The notes under the pieces: generated by a model
What the model saw: the letters and a program-made list of their open reading frames with translations, nothing else
What the model was told of the DNA's origin: nothing
Database searches by the model: none
Shown here: one piece after another, positions 42,162 to 51,913 of the stretch
How positions within the stretch are numbered: the stretch's first letter is position 1
Layout: the number at the start of each line of letters is the position of its first letter
DNA from: a virus
DNA: 64,000 bases
Strand: one strand, 5' to 3'
Virus record (IMG/VR): IMGVR_UViG_3300005289_000016
Span: 212,033-276,032 of that record
Translations under genes and position numbers: made by a program

Positions 42162-44552
42162 TCAGGCGAACAACGGCATGGAGGCGTCGATGACTGTGAT
42201 CAGTTCGTCGCACATCTTGCCAATGGAGTCGTCCACCTTGGCCGTGGTAGAGGCCGGCGTCATGATCAGGTTGGTTGCAGTACCGGTAATCGCTTGAGCG
42301 TTGGTCGCCGCCGCGTAGTTCGGCACACTGCCCAACCCTACTTGCGCCTTGGTCACGGCCTGAGGGTTATCGCGACGAGCGTCGAATGCCTTCAGTGCAG
42401 CAATTTCAGTCGCAGGGTCGGTGACGACCGCCGGGTAGACGATGTTGGCCGGTTGAACCGTAATGAGGTCAGACACCTCATCCCACACTGGGAACGTCGC
42501 CGCTACAAATTTCTTGTAGGTCAGCTCCGTGATGCACAGGCGGTTACGGGTACCGGTTGCCTTCAGCCAGATTTCCATCTTAGCCGAGGTATCCGTCCCT
42601 ACCGACACGACACCGATCTCGATCGGCTTGTCGCCCTTGGACAATTGGGTTACCCGCATGCCTTTAGGAATCATCAAGAACGGACCAGCTCCGTCGATGT
42701 TGTCATACACCGCACCAATCTCAACCAAGAGCGTGTGGTGCTGGAACTCGCCCAGTGCTTCGTCATCACGACCGCCAGTGATCATCAACGTGACGTCAGC
42801 GGTTTGATCGGATGCCGAGTGAGACAGTTCACCCAACTTGACCCAATGAGTCGGAGGCAGAACCTCAGTCCCCGAGCCGTTGTCGAGCATCGGCATTGGA
42901 GGGACGTCTGTCTGGATCGACGCACCAGAGACCGCACTGTTAATGTCAGCCTTTACTTCAGGGTAGGTCTTGCCATCGAACTTATCGGTGTCAGCTGCCT
43001 TACCACTGAGGATGTCGGCTTTGGCTTGCGGGTAGTTCTTACCGTCGAACTTCAGCGCGTTACCGGCGTCGATGGTCGCGATCCAAGCCTGCAATTGAGC
43101 CTGGGTCAGGTTGTAGACACGGCTGGAGTTAGCCGCAGTGCCATTGACATCCAAGCGCCCGTTGATCAGATCATCGATCTCTTGTTCGGTGTACGTGCCC
43201 ACCTGCGCCGCAGTAACATGGTGCGGGTTGGTGTAGTCCGTGACGTGCGCGTTGGAGCTGTCACCCACCAGTTCGTTGATCGCGTACCGGACAGCCAGAG
43301 GCGTCATGTAACGATCGTTGGCCGTAGCCGCACGAGACTCAGCTTCAGTAGCCACCGCGTAGTTCTGGACAGAGCCCAGTCCGACTTGGGACTTAGTCAC
43401 GCTGTGTGGGTTGTTGAAGTCCTGAACGTGGTCCTGAACTCCCGAACCGACAGTCTGGCTCAATACGTAAGCCAGCAGACGAGGTGTGATCACACCCGAG
43501 TCGTCCACACCAGACAAGGCTGCCGGGTTGGTCGCGATGCCGATGTTCACCACGTTACCCAGACCGACTTGGGCCTTGGTTGTTTGGTGAGGGTTGTTCT
43601 TGTCCGCGATGTGGTTATCGAGTTCGACCCCGACAATCGCTTCGATCGCTTCACGAGTCCGCAGGGGAGTCATGTAACGGGCGTTGGACGAACCAGCCTC
43701 TGCTTCAGCCTGAGTGGCCAATGCAAAGTTCTGCACACTGCCAAGGCCGACTTGAGCCTTAGTGGTCTGGTGCGGGTTGTTCATGTCCGCCAAGTGCAGA
43801 TTAAGCGCTGCGGTGGACACGGCGTCAATCAACTGCTTAGTACGCAGAGGCGTCATAAAGCGGTTGTTAGCCACACCAGCCTGAGCTTCACCAACGGTAG
43901 CCGTCGGGAAGTTATCGACCAGTCCCAGCCCTACCTGAGCCTTGTTGACTTCGTGTGGGTTAGCTTTGTTGGCGATGTGGTCTGCCAAGCCCCCGGCGTT
44001 CTTTTGAAGGATCGCCTTTTCGATGTCATCCAGCTCGTCGACCACTTCCGACATGCCGACGAAGTCGTCAATGTTGAAGTCGTGGTTGACCACCGGGAAT
44101 TCACGAGGCAGTTCGACCACCTGTTCCCAGTTCGCAATGCGCGGGTTGAACGCCACGTTAAGCAGAAGCTCGTTGAACTTCTGATCGTCCAATACCCAAT
44201 CGTCACCGATGGTCTGGTACTCCATGCGGAGTTGACCTTCAAGGTTACGATCGTAGAACGTAATGGCGCCGTAGACCGGCAAACCAATGGTATGAGACGC
44301 GTAAGCGAAGTGATAGCCGAAGTTGAAGTGCTCGCCCTCATTGAGGGGAGTACCCAAGGCTGGGTTGTTGACGTTGGCACCCTGCGGATACAGTCGCAGT
44401 TTCACGCTGTCAGCATAAAACGGACCGCTACGCGGAATGATGTAATAGTGATCGAACGTACCTCTCGAACGAATCGATTGGGTTTCGGTCACCTTGTTTG
44501 TTGCCGCGACACCCGTCGGATCGAAAGGGTATTGTGGAAGGACAGTACTCAT
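42162..44552 (-). CDS. Tail fibre protein with NPH-TKAQVGLG repeats (fibre 2)
   Basis: A 796-residue paralogue of fibre 1. An N-terminal attachment domain (YPFDPTGVAATN, YYIIPRSGPFYAD) is followed by five NPHxxxKAQVGLG-type repeats. Then come a spacer with two Y-P-x-x-K-A/V-D-I repeats, a beta-domain of about 140 residues, and a final NPQAVTKAQVGLG repeat at the C-terminus. The extra beta-domain may be a receptor-binding or trimerisation insert. It is the first gene of the minus-strand block that ends in the endolysin. Confidence 0.8.
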   Translation of the reverse strand: MSTVLPQYPFDPTGVAATNKVTETQSIRSRGTFDHYYIIPRSGPFYADSVKLRLYPQGANVNNPALGTPLNEGEHFNFGYHFAYASHTIGLPVYGAITFYDRNLEGQLRMEYQTIGDDWVLDDQKFNELLLNVAFNPRIANWEQVVELPREFPVVNHDFNIDDFVGMSEVVDELDDIEKAILQKNAGGLADHIANKANPHEVNKAQVGLGLVDNFPTATVGEAQAGVANNRFMTPLRTKQLIDAVSTAALNLHLADMNNPHQTTKAQVGLGSVQNFALATQAEAEAGSSNARYMTPLRTREAIEAIVGVELDNHIADKNNPHQTTKAQVGLGNVVNIGIATNPAALSGVDDSGVITPRLLAYVLSQTVGSGVQDHVQDFNNPHSVTKSQVGLGSVQNYAVATEAESRAATANDRYMTPLAVRYAINELVGDSSNAHVTDYTNPHHVTAAQVGTYTEQEIDDLINGRLDVNGTAANSSRVYNLTQAQLQAWIATIDAGNALKFDGKNYPQAKADILSGKAADTDKFDGKTYPEVKADINSAVSGASIQTDVPPMPMLDNGSGTEVLPPTHWVKLGELSHSASDQTADVTLMITGGRDDEALGEFQHHTLLVEIGAVYDNIDGAGPFLMIPKGMRVTQLSKGDKPIEIGVVSVGTDTSAKMEIWLKATGTRNRLCITELTYKKFVAATFPVWDEVSDLITVQPANIVYPAVVTDPATEIAALKAFDARRDNPQAVTKAQVGLGSVPNYAAATNAQAITGTATNLIMTPASTTAKVDDSIGKMCDELITVIDASMPLFA

Positions 44553-44696
44553 TTATGCTCTCCGTGGGATCTCCATCGGTTCAGGTGCCGCTTGGAAAAG
44601 GGACCGTGAATTCTTTGAGTCATTACTTAAAAACAAAGCTTGTCTTATATTGAATATCAGACAACTGGCATACCATTATCGTGGGAGACTCGATAA

Positions 44697-45992
44697 ATGT
44701 ACGAATACCAAGGCGCTTTGGTCAAACACCGAAAGCCTGACGTGAAATTCGAGGAAATGAACGTCAGCTCTATCTCGATAAAGTCGCTGATGCGCATTTA
44801 TGCCGAAGTCTACTTGATCCTCACTCACCCGGTCTTGGGTGTGAAGCACACCCTCAAGTTGTCGGACGTAGCGCCTCAGTTGGCCACCGTGCTCGACACC
44901 GTGACTGTGGGACAATGGCTTGTCAGTAACGGCAACTTGACTCTGCCTACGGTGGAAGGTGTGCCCAAGGCCACTACCCATACCGCCTTGGCTCGAGATG
45001 CTTGGCAGGCAGGTTACAAGCTGGACCTCGCCCTGCCGATCGGGTCTCCGTTCAACGATGCATTGGATTCGGATAAGACCGACATCTGGTTGCGTCGTGA
45101 CCTCGAAGCAGATGCCGCCCAAGAGATCGACATTGACTACGTCGATCTGCAACGTCATTGCTTGGCCACTGTGAACGGGCTTGTGCACCGGATGGATGCG
45201 GATAAGGACGGGGCGTACATCAAGGATGGCGGGACTACCTTCCGTCGTTCTCAGGACGCCATGGTTGGTTTGATCAGCTTCAAGAACTTGGGCCGAGTGC
45301 ATACTGCCTCGATCACCCCGGACATGATCTACCAGCCAGACAACACGAAGCTGTATTCCAACAACTTCTACGTCAAGGTTCCGTTCGACACCAGTGACAA
45401 GGTGATGGGCATTGTCATTGGCGGTTATCTGCATCTGTCCTCGAGTGACCTCAAGGTCATCGGCAGCAACTCGATGAAAGTCGACATGCGCCGTATCCCG
45501 TTCCTTGAGCGGTACATGGTGTCTCGCTACCTGATGGACCAGACGAACATGGAACGGTTCCATGAAGCGTCCCCCAACAGTACGCTGGACTACGACCTGC
45601 AAGGGTTCTACAGTAACGAGTGCATGCTTGAACTGTTGACTCAGAGCCAGTCGTTCATTGTGGGCATTGAAGTCGATCATCTGGTGACCAACATCATCAC
45701 CACGGGTCGCACTCACTTGCCAGGACGGTTCTACCTTGACGAGCGGCCACTGTGGCCACTGCGTACGGAACTGGGTCTGATGCCTTCTTACCTGCAAGAG
45801 GAAGAGAACGGCATCTGGGTCCTCCGGGTCAACAACAACCTGCATCAACACCGGTTCATGAATACCCGCGATTACACCTTGCAACCCAAGGTAGATGAAA
45901 AACGGGTTTCGTCTGAACCACAAACCTTTGCTCGTGGTGACCTGGTCCAATGGAGCACGTCCACCGTCGAAATCAAAGTGCCGGTTGAGTGA
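44697..45992 (+). CDS. Probable virion structural protein
   Basis: A 431-residue protein with no enzyme motif. ATG 44697 follows GTGGGAGACTCG. It is divergent from fibre 2 across a 144-base gap and convergent with the spike/PAAR pair. These neighbours suggest a tail or baseplate part. Function unknown. Confidence 0.5.
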   Translation: MYEYQGALVKHRKPDVKFEEMNVSSISIKSLMRIYAEVYLILTHPVLGVKHTLKLSDVAPQLATVLDTVTVGQWLVSNGNLTLPTVEGVPKATTHTALARDAWQAGYKLDLALPIGSPFNDALDSDKTDIWLRRDLEADAAQEIDIDYVDLQRHCLATVNGLVHRMDADKDGAYIKDGGTTFRRSQDAMVGLISFKNLGRVHTASITPDMIYQPDNTKLYSNNFYVKVPFDTSDKVMGIVIGGYLHLSSSDLKVIGSNSMKVDMRRIPFLERYMVSRYLMDQTNMERFHEASPNSTLDYDLQGFYSNECMLELLTQSQSFIVGIEVDHLVTNIITTGRTHLPGRFYLDERPLWPLRTELGLMPSYLQEEENGIWVLRVNNNLHQHRFMNTRDYTLQPKVDEKRVSSEPQTFARGDLVQWSTSTVEIKVPVE

Positions 45993-45995
45993 CAA

Positions 45996-46029
45996 CATAG
46001 AGGAGGAGGGATGCCCTCCTCCTCTTATG
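45996..46029. terminator. Bidirectional terminator
   Basis: A 12-bp stem (AGAGGAGGAGGG) around an ATG triplet, with outer arms CATA and TATG, between convergent genes. Confidence 0.8.
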
Positions 46030-46034
46030 CCGGA

Positions 46035-46301
46035 TCACGGGATGTACATGTCTGCCGAACCAGAAGCATCATCGTTACAGGTGGCTTTGCTGGTAGCGCG
46101 TGTGACAGGAATACCGTCAATCTTGAACCAAGGACTGCCGTTGGCAATTGCTGGTCCAGCATGAGCTCCTGCACCATGTCCTGCGACACCATCACCCACT
46201 ACGGACATCGCCCTGCCATTCCATGTCCAGTTGGGTTTCCCCGGACCTGTGATGACACCGCCTGCCGTATCGACACCAACCAATGAGACTTTGTTACCCA
46301 T
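46035..46301 (-). CDS. PAAR-domain spike tip protein
   Basis: An 88-residue protein with the PAAR layout: SVVGDGVAGHGAGAHAGPAI, then GSPWFKIDGIPVTRA, and a Cys/His set (H in GHG and AHA, C in KATCND) able to bind one metal ion. PAAR proteins cap the central spike of contractile tails and pierce the outer membrane. The start overlaps the stop of the spike gene (TAATG), so the tip is made with the spike. Confidence 0.75.
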   Translation of the reverse strand: MGNKVSLVGVDTAGGVITGPGKPNWTWNGRAMSVVGDGVAGHGAGAHAGPAIANGSPWFKIDGIPVTRATSKATCNDDASGSADMYIP

Positions 46302-47098
46302 TAGCTACCTCCATCGAAGCGAGGAGTTTTGAGGGTCGTGCCTCCGCCCTGTAGCGTGAAGATACTGCCACCCCCATTGAGGGTGATCTTCTTGGCTTTG
46401 ACATCGACGTTCGCATCAGCGGTCAAGCCGATGTTCTTCGGAGCGTACCCATTGATGTCCTGCTTGTTCAGCTCAAGGAACGCACCCAGCATGTTCTTGA
46501 GAAGGATGTGGGTGTTCTTGGTATCAAACAGGATGTGGTTACCTTTGTCGTCTTGGATAACGATCTTGCCAGATGCCATGTCGAACTGTACGTCGTACGT
46601 GCAGAACTCACCATTCTTCTTGCTGGTGCTCAGGGTGATCATCTTCTTGTGAGAGGACCACTCAATGAAGTACATGTTCTCTGGATCGTTACCGTCCTGC
46701 CCTTCGTTAGGGTTGGCGTTGATCCCAAAGACCACCGTTTCCAAACGACGCAGGTGATCATCCAGACCAAAGACCCGCCAGTAGTACTTTTCGTTACTGC
46801 CGAACTGGTAGATCTTGATCCGTTCACCACGGCGGATGTTCGGTGGGGTTTTACGGTTGCTGTCGGGTATCCATGTTGCTGGATGGTTACCGGACACGAA
46901 GGCTACACCACTGCTTTCTTTACCGTCACTGTTCTGGTGATCGTATTCCATGGCATCGACGCGATCCACGGTCTCACCGTCTTGAAAGCCAAGTTTCTCA
47001 TGGGGGTTCACCATCAATTCGACGGACCCCAACTTGAGGTTTTCAGCCGCGGTGCCAACGGCCACCAAACGGAACATACTGGCGGAGTTATCCTGCAT
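46301..47098 (-). CDS. Central tail spike protein (gp5/VgrG-like, no lysozyme domain)
   Basis: A 265-residue protein. ATG 47098 follows AGAGG; a GTG at 47104 is the alternative. The N-terminal half resembles an OB-fold hub (RRGERIKIYQFG, then YYWRVFGLDDHLRRLE). The C-terminal part is a run of short beta strands (KIVIQDDKGNHILFDTK, ADANVDVKAKKITLNGGG), as in the triple-stranded helix of T4 gp5 C-terminal spikes. There is no lysozyme domain. It forms the needle carrying the PAAR tip. Confidence 0.65.
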   Translation of the reverse strand: MQDNSASMFRLVAVGTAAENLKLGSVELMVNPHEKLGFQDGETVDRVDAMEYDHQNSDGKESSGVAFVSGNHPATWIPDSNRKTPPNIRRGERIKIYQFGSNEKYYWRVFGLDDHLRRLETVVFGINANPNEGQDGNDPENMYFIEWSSHKKMITLSTSKKNGEFCTYDVQFDMASGKIVIQDDKGNHILFDTKNTHILLKNMLGAFLELNKQDINGYAPKNIGLTADANVDVKAKKITLNGGGSIFTLQGGGTTLKTPRFDGGS

Positions 47099-47163
47099 AG
47101 ACACCTCTTGTTAAAATGAAACACTGCGACCTATCCTACAGAATTAGGGGAAGGACCTAGCTA

Positions 47164-49647
47164 ATGTTTATTTCTGAATTGGTCTTACACCGCTGTAAGC
47201 GTTTTTATCTAAAGGGGATTGACACCCTAAGGATCAACCCAAGCCTCAAGACCCAGATCATCCTGGGTACTAACGGTTCGGGTAAGTCGAGTCTGCTCAA
47301 GGTAGGGTTCAGTGTCCTACCGGGCGATAAGGACGACTTTGAGAAGGGTGGCTACAAGTACATCAAGGTGCTGAACAACGGTCGGGTCTATGAGTTGCGT
47401 AGTGATTACTCAGGCAAGGCCATGTCGCACAGTTTCAAGGTTTGGATCAACGATGAAGAGTTCGAAGAGCTGAACGAGGGCCACACCGGTGCCGTCCAAC
47501 GTGAACTGGTGCGTGAACACTTCGGCATGACCAGTGATCTGCACAGTGTCCTGACCGGGCAACTGAAGTTCACTGAGATGACAGCTATCCAACGTCGTGA
47601 GTGGATCACTCTGCTCTCCTCTGCGGACTTCGATTACGTCATCAAGCTGCACGGTCGTATCAAACGTGCCGTACGGGACACCGCAGCCGTCATCAAGCAC
47701 CTCTCTGGTCGTCTGGTTAGTGAGACAGTCAAGAAGATTGACGATGTAACCTTCCAGAACCTGCGTCAGCAGTCGGCAGACGTGTACAACAAGCTGATGA
47801 AGCTCCATCAGCACTCCAAGCGTGACGGGTTGGCTCCAAGCTTTGCCCATTACGAGCGTGAGTACCATGAATTGCTGTCGGACATCGACGGTCTCTTGCA
47901 ACGAACCAAGTATCTGAAGGGTTCTGCTCCAGGGATCGTCAAGGACGTCGACAACGAGGCTGTCGTCCAACTCAAGGATAGCCTCAAGTCTCGTGTGCAA
48001 ATGCTTGAGGCGGCCTTACAGGAGGTCTCAGAGCGTCATCACGAGATCGACAAGCAACTTCATGACATGTCCGAGCTGGAGGAGATCAATCCGAAGGAAT
48101 TGGCGGACATGATCACTGCTCTCTGCGACCAGAGACAGGAACTGATCGCTAAATTCCGTCTGGTTAAGGAAGGGCATCGCATCCCGGTCAGTGAGTACTG
48201 CTTCCCGATCATCAATGAAGTGATGAACCTGCTCCATGGGGTCAACATTCAAGATGACACGTACCTTGACCGTACCGTGTACGCCGCCAAGCAGCGCGAA
48301 TTGGCCGAACATCAGAACAACATGATGAAAGGGCAGTCACGGATCGGGGAATTGGAGTATCGCCTCGAACATATCCGCAACTGCAAGTCCACTCAGTGCC
48401 CGAACTGCAACCATTCCTTCAAGGAAGGGGTCAATGCCAGTGAGGAAGACGAGATTAAAGCCTCGTTGTCCAAGGGTTACTCCTTCCGCACCTCGGTGCA
48501 GGAGAAGATTGACGACATCGTCAAGTGGATCAATGAAGCGAATGCCGCTGGTGAGGGATTATACGCTCTCCAACAGATCCGTGATCGCAATCCTGACCTC
48601 GATGAGCTGTGGCAAGTCATCAACATCAACGGTGGCTTCCGTTTAGGGCGTGCACAGATCCCGTTGTGTACCCAGTTCATGGGTGACGTACGGACCAACA
48701 TGGCCATTGCGGACCTTGAGCGGGAATTGCACCCGCTGCGGGAACGTGAAGCAGCTTTGGCGAAGATGGACAAGTCGGGTCACCTGCGTGAAGTGGCCAA
48801 CTCCTTGGGTGATCGGGTCATTGACCTCAAGACTCACCTCATGGATGCTCGTGAGACCTTGAAAGAGGTAGAGCAATTCCATGCCCGCATGACCGAGGCA
48901 CGTGAAATCAGCAAGACCATCGAGATGGGCATGACTCGCCTCGATGAATTGATGACCAACATGACCAAGTTCGTGGCGGTGGAGGAAGTAGAGGCACAAG
49001 TCAAGCGTCACCAAGTGCAGTTGGGCATGCTGGAACAGTCGTTGGCTGAGGCTGAAGTCCAGATGGGCATCATCAATGACCTGAACCGGTCGCTGGACGA
49101 TGCTCGTGCTGAAGAGGAAGCGCTGATTCAGTTGGAGAAACTCCTGTCTCCTAAAGACGGGATCATTGCCGAGCAGATCATGGTGTTCATTAACACCTTT
49201 ATTGCTGGGATCAACGACGTCATTGCTAAGGTATGGGGTTACAACCTTGCGTTGGACACCTGCAACCTTGAAGGCGGTGAGCTGGACTACAAGTTTCCCA
49301 TCTACGTTCACTCCTCGGACAACACCATCCCGGACATCAAGTACGGGTCGGACAGTCAGGTCGACATTGTCAACCAGGCATTCATCTTGGTGGTGTACAA
49401 GTTCCTTGAATTGCAGCACTTCCCGCTGTACCTCGATGAACTGGGACGGACGTTCGATGAAGTCCACCGTCTGAACCTCACTCTGGCCATCAAAGAACTG
49501 ATTGACGACGACACCTACTCACAGGTGTTCTTCATCAGTCACTCCTTCGAGAGTCAGAACAGCTACCCTAACAGCCAGCTTGTGGTCATTGATGATTCAC
49601 ACGTCTCGCTGAAGAGGTCGTACAACGAGCATGTGGAGATTACGTGA
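47164..49647 (+). CDS. SbcC/gp46-like recombination ATPase
   Basis: An 827-residue SMC-type ATPase, the large subunit of an SbcCD/gp46-47-type nuclease for DNA end processing. ILGTNGSGKSSLLK (about 36-49) is the Walker A. Long coiled coils flank a zinc-hook C412-P-N-C415. The C-terminus holds LYLDELGRTFDE (Walker B and D-loop) and VFFISHSFE (H-loop). The expected LSGGQ signature is not seen; YGSDSQVDIVNQAF stands in its place. The partner nuclease subunit is not in the window. Confidence 0.8.
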   Translation: MFISELVLHRCKRFYLKGIDTLRINPSLKTQIILGTNGSGKSSLLKVGFSVLPGDKDDFEKGGYKYIKVLNNGRVYELRSDYSGKAMSHSFKVWINDEEFEELNEGHTGAVQRELVREHFGMTSDLHSVLTGQLKFTEMTAIQRREWITLLSSADFDYVIKLHGRIKRAVRDTAAVIKHLSGRLVSETVKKIDDVTFQNLRQQSADVYNKLMKLHQHSKRDGLAPSFAHYEREYHELLSDIDGLLQRTKYLKGSAPGIVKDVDNEAVVQLKDSLKSRVQMLEAALQEVSERHHEIDKQLHDMSELEEINPKELADMITALCDQRQELIAKFRLVKEGHRIPVSEYCFPIINEVMNLLHGVNIQDDTYLDRTVYAAKQRELAEHQNNMMKGQSRIGELEYRLEHIRNCKSTQCPNCNHSFKEGVNASEEDEIKASLSKGYSFRTSVQEKIDDIVKWINEANAAGEGLYALQQIRDRNPDLDELWQVININGGFRLGRAQIPLCTQFMGDVRTNMAIADLERELHPLREREAALAKMDKSGHLREVANSLGDRVIDLKTHLMDARETLKEVEQFHARMTEAREISKTIEMGMTRLDELMTNMTKFVAVEEVEAQVKRHQVQLGMLEQSLAEAEVQMGIINDLNRSLDDARAEEEALIQLEKLLSPKDGIIAEQIMVFINTFIAGINDVIAKVWGYNLALDTCNLEGGELDYKFPIYVHSSDNTIPDIKYGSDSQVDIVNQAFILVVYKFLELQHFPLYLDELGRTFDEVHRLNLTLAIKELIDDDTYSQVFFISHSFESQNSYPNSQLVVIDDSHVSLKRSYNEHVEIT

Positions 49648-49988
49648 TGAAGATTCACGAACACACGGTGCAGTTCTTCATCGGGGCTGCCACCATGGGA
49701 GAGGGCACAGGTAAGTGGTCTGCTCCAGGGCGTGACTTGACTTACCTGTACCGTCGGCAGTGGGCACCGGGCCGTTGCTGCTCCATTGAACCCAGTGTAG
49801 CCGAGTGGATACAGTTCGGCTGCATGGTCGGTTACGTGGAAGGGCAAGGCATGCGCTTGATGCACGTGAAAGACTTCGCCCAACACTTCGGTGAAGGTCG
49901 ATTGGTCAAACTCCTGTCCAGTTCTCCAGGTACCTACCTGAAAGAATCCAAGGATGAGATCCTCGACACGTTAGGCTGTCCACGGTGA
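49647..49988 (+). CDS. Unknown 113-residue protein
   Basis: The ATG at 49647 shares a base with the stop of the SbcC-like gene (TGATG), so the two are coupled. It is a small alpha/beta protein with four Cys and no recognised motif. It may assist the nuclease complex, judging only by coupling. Confidence 0.5.
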   Translation: MKIHEHTVQFFIGAATMGEGTGKWSAPGRDLTYLYRRQWAPGRCCSIEPSVAEWIQFGCMVGYVEGQGMRLMHVKDFAQHFGEGRLVKLLSSSPGTYLKESKDEILDTLGCPR

Positions 49989-49993
49989 TGCGA

Positions 49994-50025
49994 CATAGAG
50001 AGCGGGCCTAGGCCCGCTCTCTATG
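49994..50025. terminator. Bidirectional terminator, 32-base perfect palindrome
   Basis: CATAGAGAGCGGGCCT followed by its exact complement, between convergent genes. Outer arms are CATA and TATG. Confidence 0.85.
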
Positions 50026-50028
50026 CTG

Positions 50029-51384
50029 TCAGTCCAGCGTTGGCTCGCCGGTGCTGTTGCCTTCCAGGGTTGCATCGGTCGCAGAGTACTTCGACGCCAC
50101 GATCAACTGGAACCGGTCCACGGTGCAGGAGACGTACAGCACGCCTTCACGTACCAGACGCGAGAACTTCACTGGGATGGCCGAGTCCGGAGTCATGTCT
50201 TCTGCCACTGCCAACATCTCAGCGAGGGTCAGAACGAAACGACGGGTCTCAGGGTTCATCCGCATGAAGTCGAGGCTGGTCGAGTCCACGTTGATGTAGT
50301 CGTAGAACCGTTGGTCGAAGCTGATGATACCGTCACGGTTGTGAGGTCCGCCAGTCACGGCCACGCTGATTGCCTTGTGGCTTGCGCCGAAGACTGTCGC
50401 GTTACCATCGATGTAGGTGTCGGTGTAACCTTCACCACGCACCAGACGGATCAGCTCTGCCTTGCCGTAGTTGAAGTTCACGTACGAGGCGTACAGGCCC
50501 GACTCCAGTTCCCGGTTGGGGATGGAGTACTTGTTCCACATCGGCACGAACACGAATTCGGTCGAGGTGAAGATCTCTGGGAAGATCGCAGCCCATTCGT
50601 CCTTGGTATGGGTCGAGTGAGCCAGGATGTAATCGCGCAGGGCTTCCTTGATGGCGTCGACGTTGTTACCGGCGATACCATAGACCATCGGGGTCCAGTA
50701 GGTAGCAATGCGACGAGTCTTGTCCGCAGGATCAACCGGGTCGAACCACTCGTACATTGGACCACTGATGAAGGACTCAGGGTACTTCTCACGAATCGCC
50801 TGAACCTTCTCCATCTTGAGGTCGTGGGTCTCAGCAGCGAGTGCAGAGATCACAGCTGTACGGCCCAAGAAGAACACGTCCAACTCTTCAACAGGCGGCA
50901 CCACTTCGATGTGGTACTCGTCGTATTGTTGCTCGAACACGTCAGACGAGAACCACAGCTTGTACTGGAGTTCGTCGTTGGCAATGTCACGGATCTCGAT
51001 CACCGTCGGCATCCAGATGCCCGGAGTCGCTTGAACCATGGCGCCAGTGGTGTAGATCGAGTACTTGGCATTCCAGCGCTGCACAAAGGCTACGCGGAAG
51101 GATTCGCTGCTCGAGTTGAACTTGTTGGCCAGTGCCGATTCGTAGGCCCACTTACAGACAGCCAGCAGGTCCTGAGCCACGATGCCATTGACTTGTTCTT
51201 CTACGTTGTCACGCTTGCTCGAGAAGGCAATCAAGGTGTAGCCCGGGGAGGCTGCCGAGTTCAACTTCTCTTTGTTTCGCCCGTAGGTAAAGCCACGATC
51301 AGACAGTTCCCCGATCGGTGCCACGATGTCGACCGTGTTGTCAATCAACGCGGCGATTTGGCAAAATGCCTTGAGTTTATACAT
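50029..51384 (-). CDS. Probable virion structural protein
   Basis: A 451-residue protein. ATG 51384 (MYKLKAFCQ) follows GGAGATAGAC; an in-frame start at 51414 is less well placed. Mixed alpha/beta with many Tyr, Phe and Val and strong codon bias, so probably an abundant structural protein. Stands alone on the minus strand between two plus-strand operons. Not recognised. Confidence 0.5.
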   Translation of the reverse strand: MYKLKAFCQIAALIDNTVDIVAPIGELSDRGFTYGRNKEKLNSAASPGYTLIAFSSKRDNVEEQVNGIVAQDLLAVCKWAYESALANKFNSSSESFRVAFVQRWNAKYSIYTTGAMVQATPGIWMPTVIEIRDIANDELQYKLWFSSDVFEQQYDEYHIEVVPPVEELDVFFLGRTAVISALAAETHDLKMEKVQAIREKYPESFISGPMYEWFDPVDPADKTRRIATYWTPMVYGIAGNNVDAIKEALRDYILAHSTHTKDEWAAIFPEIFTSTEFVFVPMWNKYSIPNRELESGLYASYVNFNYGKAELIRLVRGEGYTDTYIDGNATVFGASHKAISVAVTGGPHNRDGIISFDQRFYDYINVDSTSLDFMRMNPETRRFVLTLAEMLAVAEDMTPDSAIPVKFSRLVREGVLYVSCTVDRFQLIVASKYSATDATLEGNSTGEPTLD

Positions 51385-51467
51385 GTCTATCTCCGTGCTG
51401 ATTGCCACGTACACTATGACAATCGTTAAATAAAACTCGGAACGTCCATACCATTTTAGGGAATAAG

Positions 51468-51905
51468 ATGATAACGCTCTTTAAGGTGCTCAAAGCGCTC
51501 TTCCGCTTCATCCGGGAGATTTGGTTGCGCGATCGTACCTTCCGGCAGTTTGTCCGAGAGAACCTTTCCTTAATCGTTACGACTGTAGGTTTCGTGATCA
51601 TGACCCTCATGTTCATTCACGTTTACTTCATCGTGACGGATCAAGAAGATGTGATCGCTGAGCACGAACGTGCCCAGGCTGCCATGAAGAAGGAGATAGA
51701 GGAACAAATCCCGTTCCTCACCGAACGCATGAACTGGTACCGGGATCGGTATTACGAACTCAAATCCAAACCTCCTGCACAACCTGCCACCACGGGGCCA
51801 CCAGTGCCCCAGAAACCTCAACCAAAACCGCCGGAAGAAAAGCCGGCTGTGATCCGCCCGCCAAACAACGATCTCACCGAACGTTGGAAGCGGCTTAGCC
51901 AATAG
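51468..51905 (+). CDS. Inner-membrane spanin-like protein
   Basis: A 145-residue protein. It has a basic cytoplasmic N-terminus (1-32), one membrane span (about 33-56), a charged helical stretch (57-95) and a Pro-rich periplasmic end (98-135). This is the usual topology of Rz-type i-spanins, which fuse the inner and outer membranes in lysis. A small lipoprotein gene follows 8 bases later, as expected for the o-spanin. An AGGGAA site precedes the ATG. A role as another membrane-tethered factor remains possible. Confidence 0.5.
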   Translation: MITLFKVLKALFRFIREIWLRDRTFRQFVRENLSLIVTTVGFVIMTLMFIHVYFIVTDQEDVIAEHERAQAAMKKEIEEQIPFLTERMNWYRDRYYELKSKPPAQPATTGPPVPQKPQPKPPEEKPAVIRPPNNDLTERWKRLSQ

Positions 51906-51913
51906 GTTCAACC

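Noticed and set aside
42294-44609. Plus-strand frame of 771 codons opposite fibre 2
   Set aside because: Arg/Val/His-rich antisense shadow of the repeat-bearing fibre gene.
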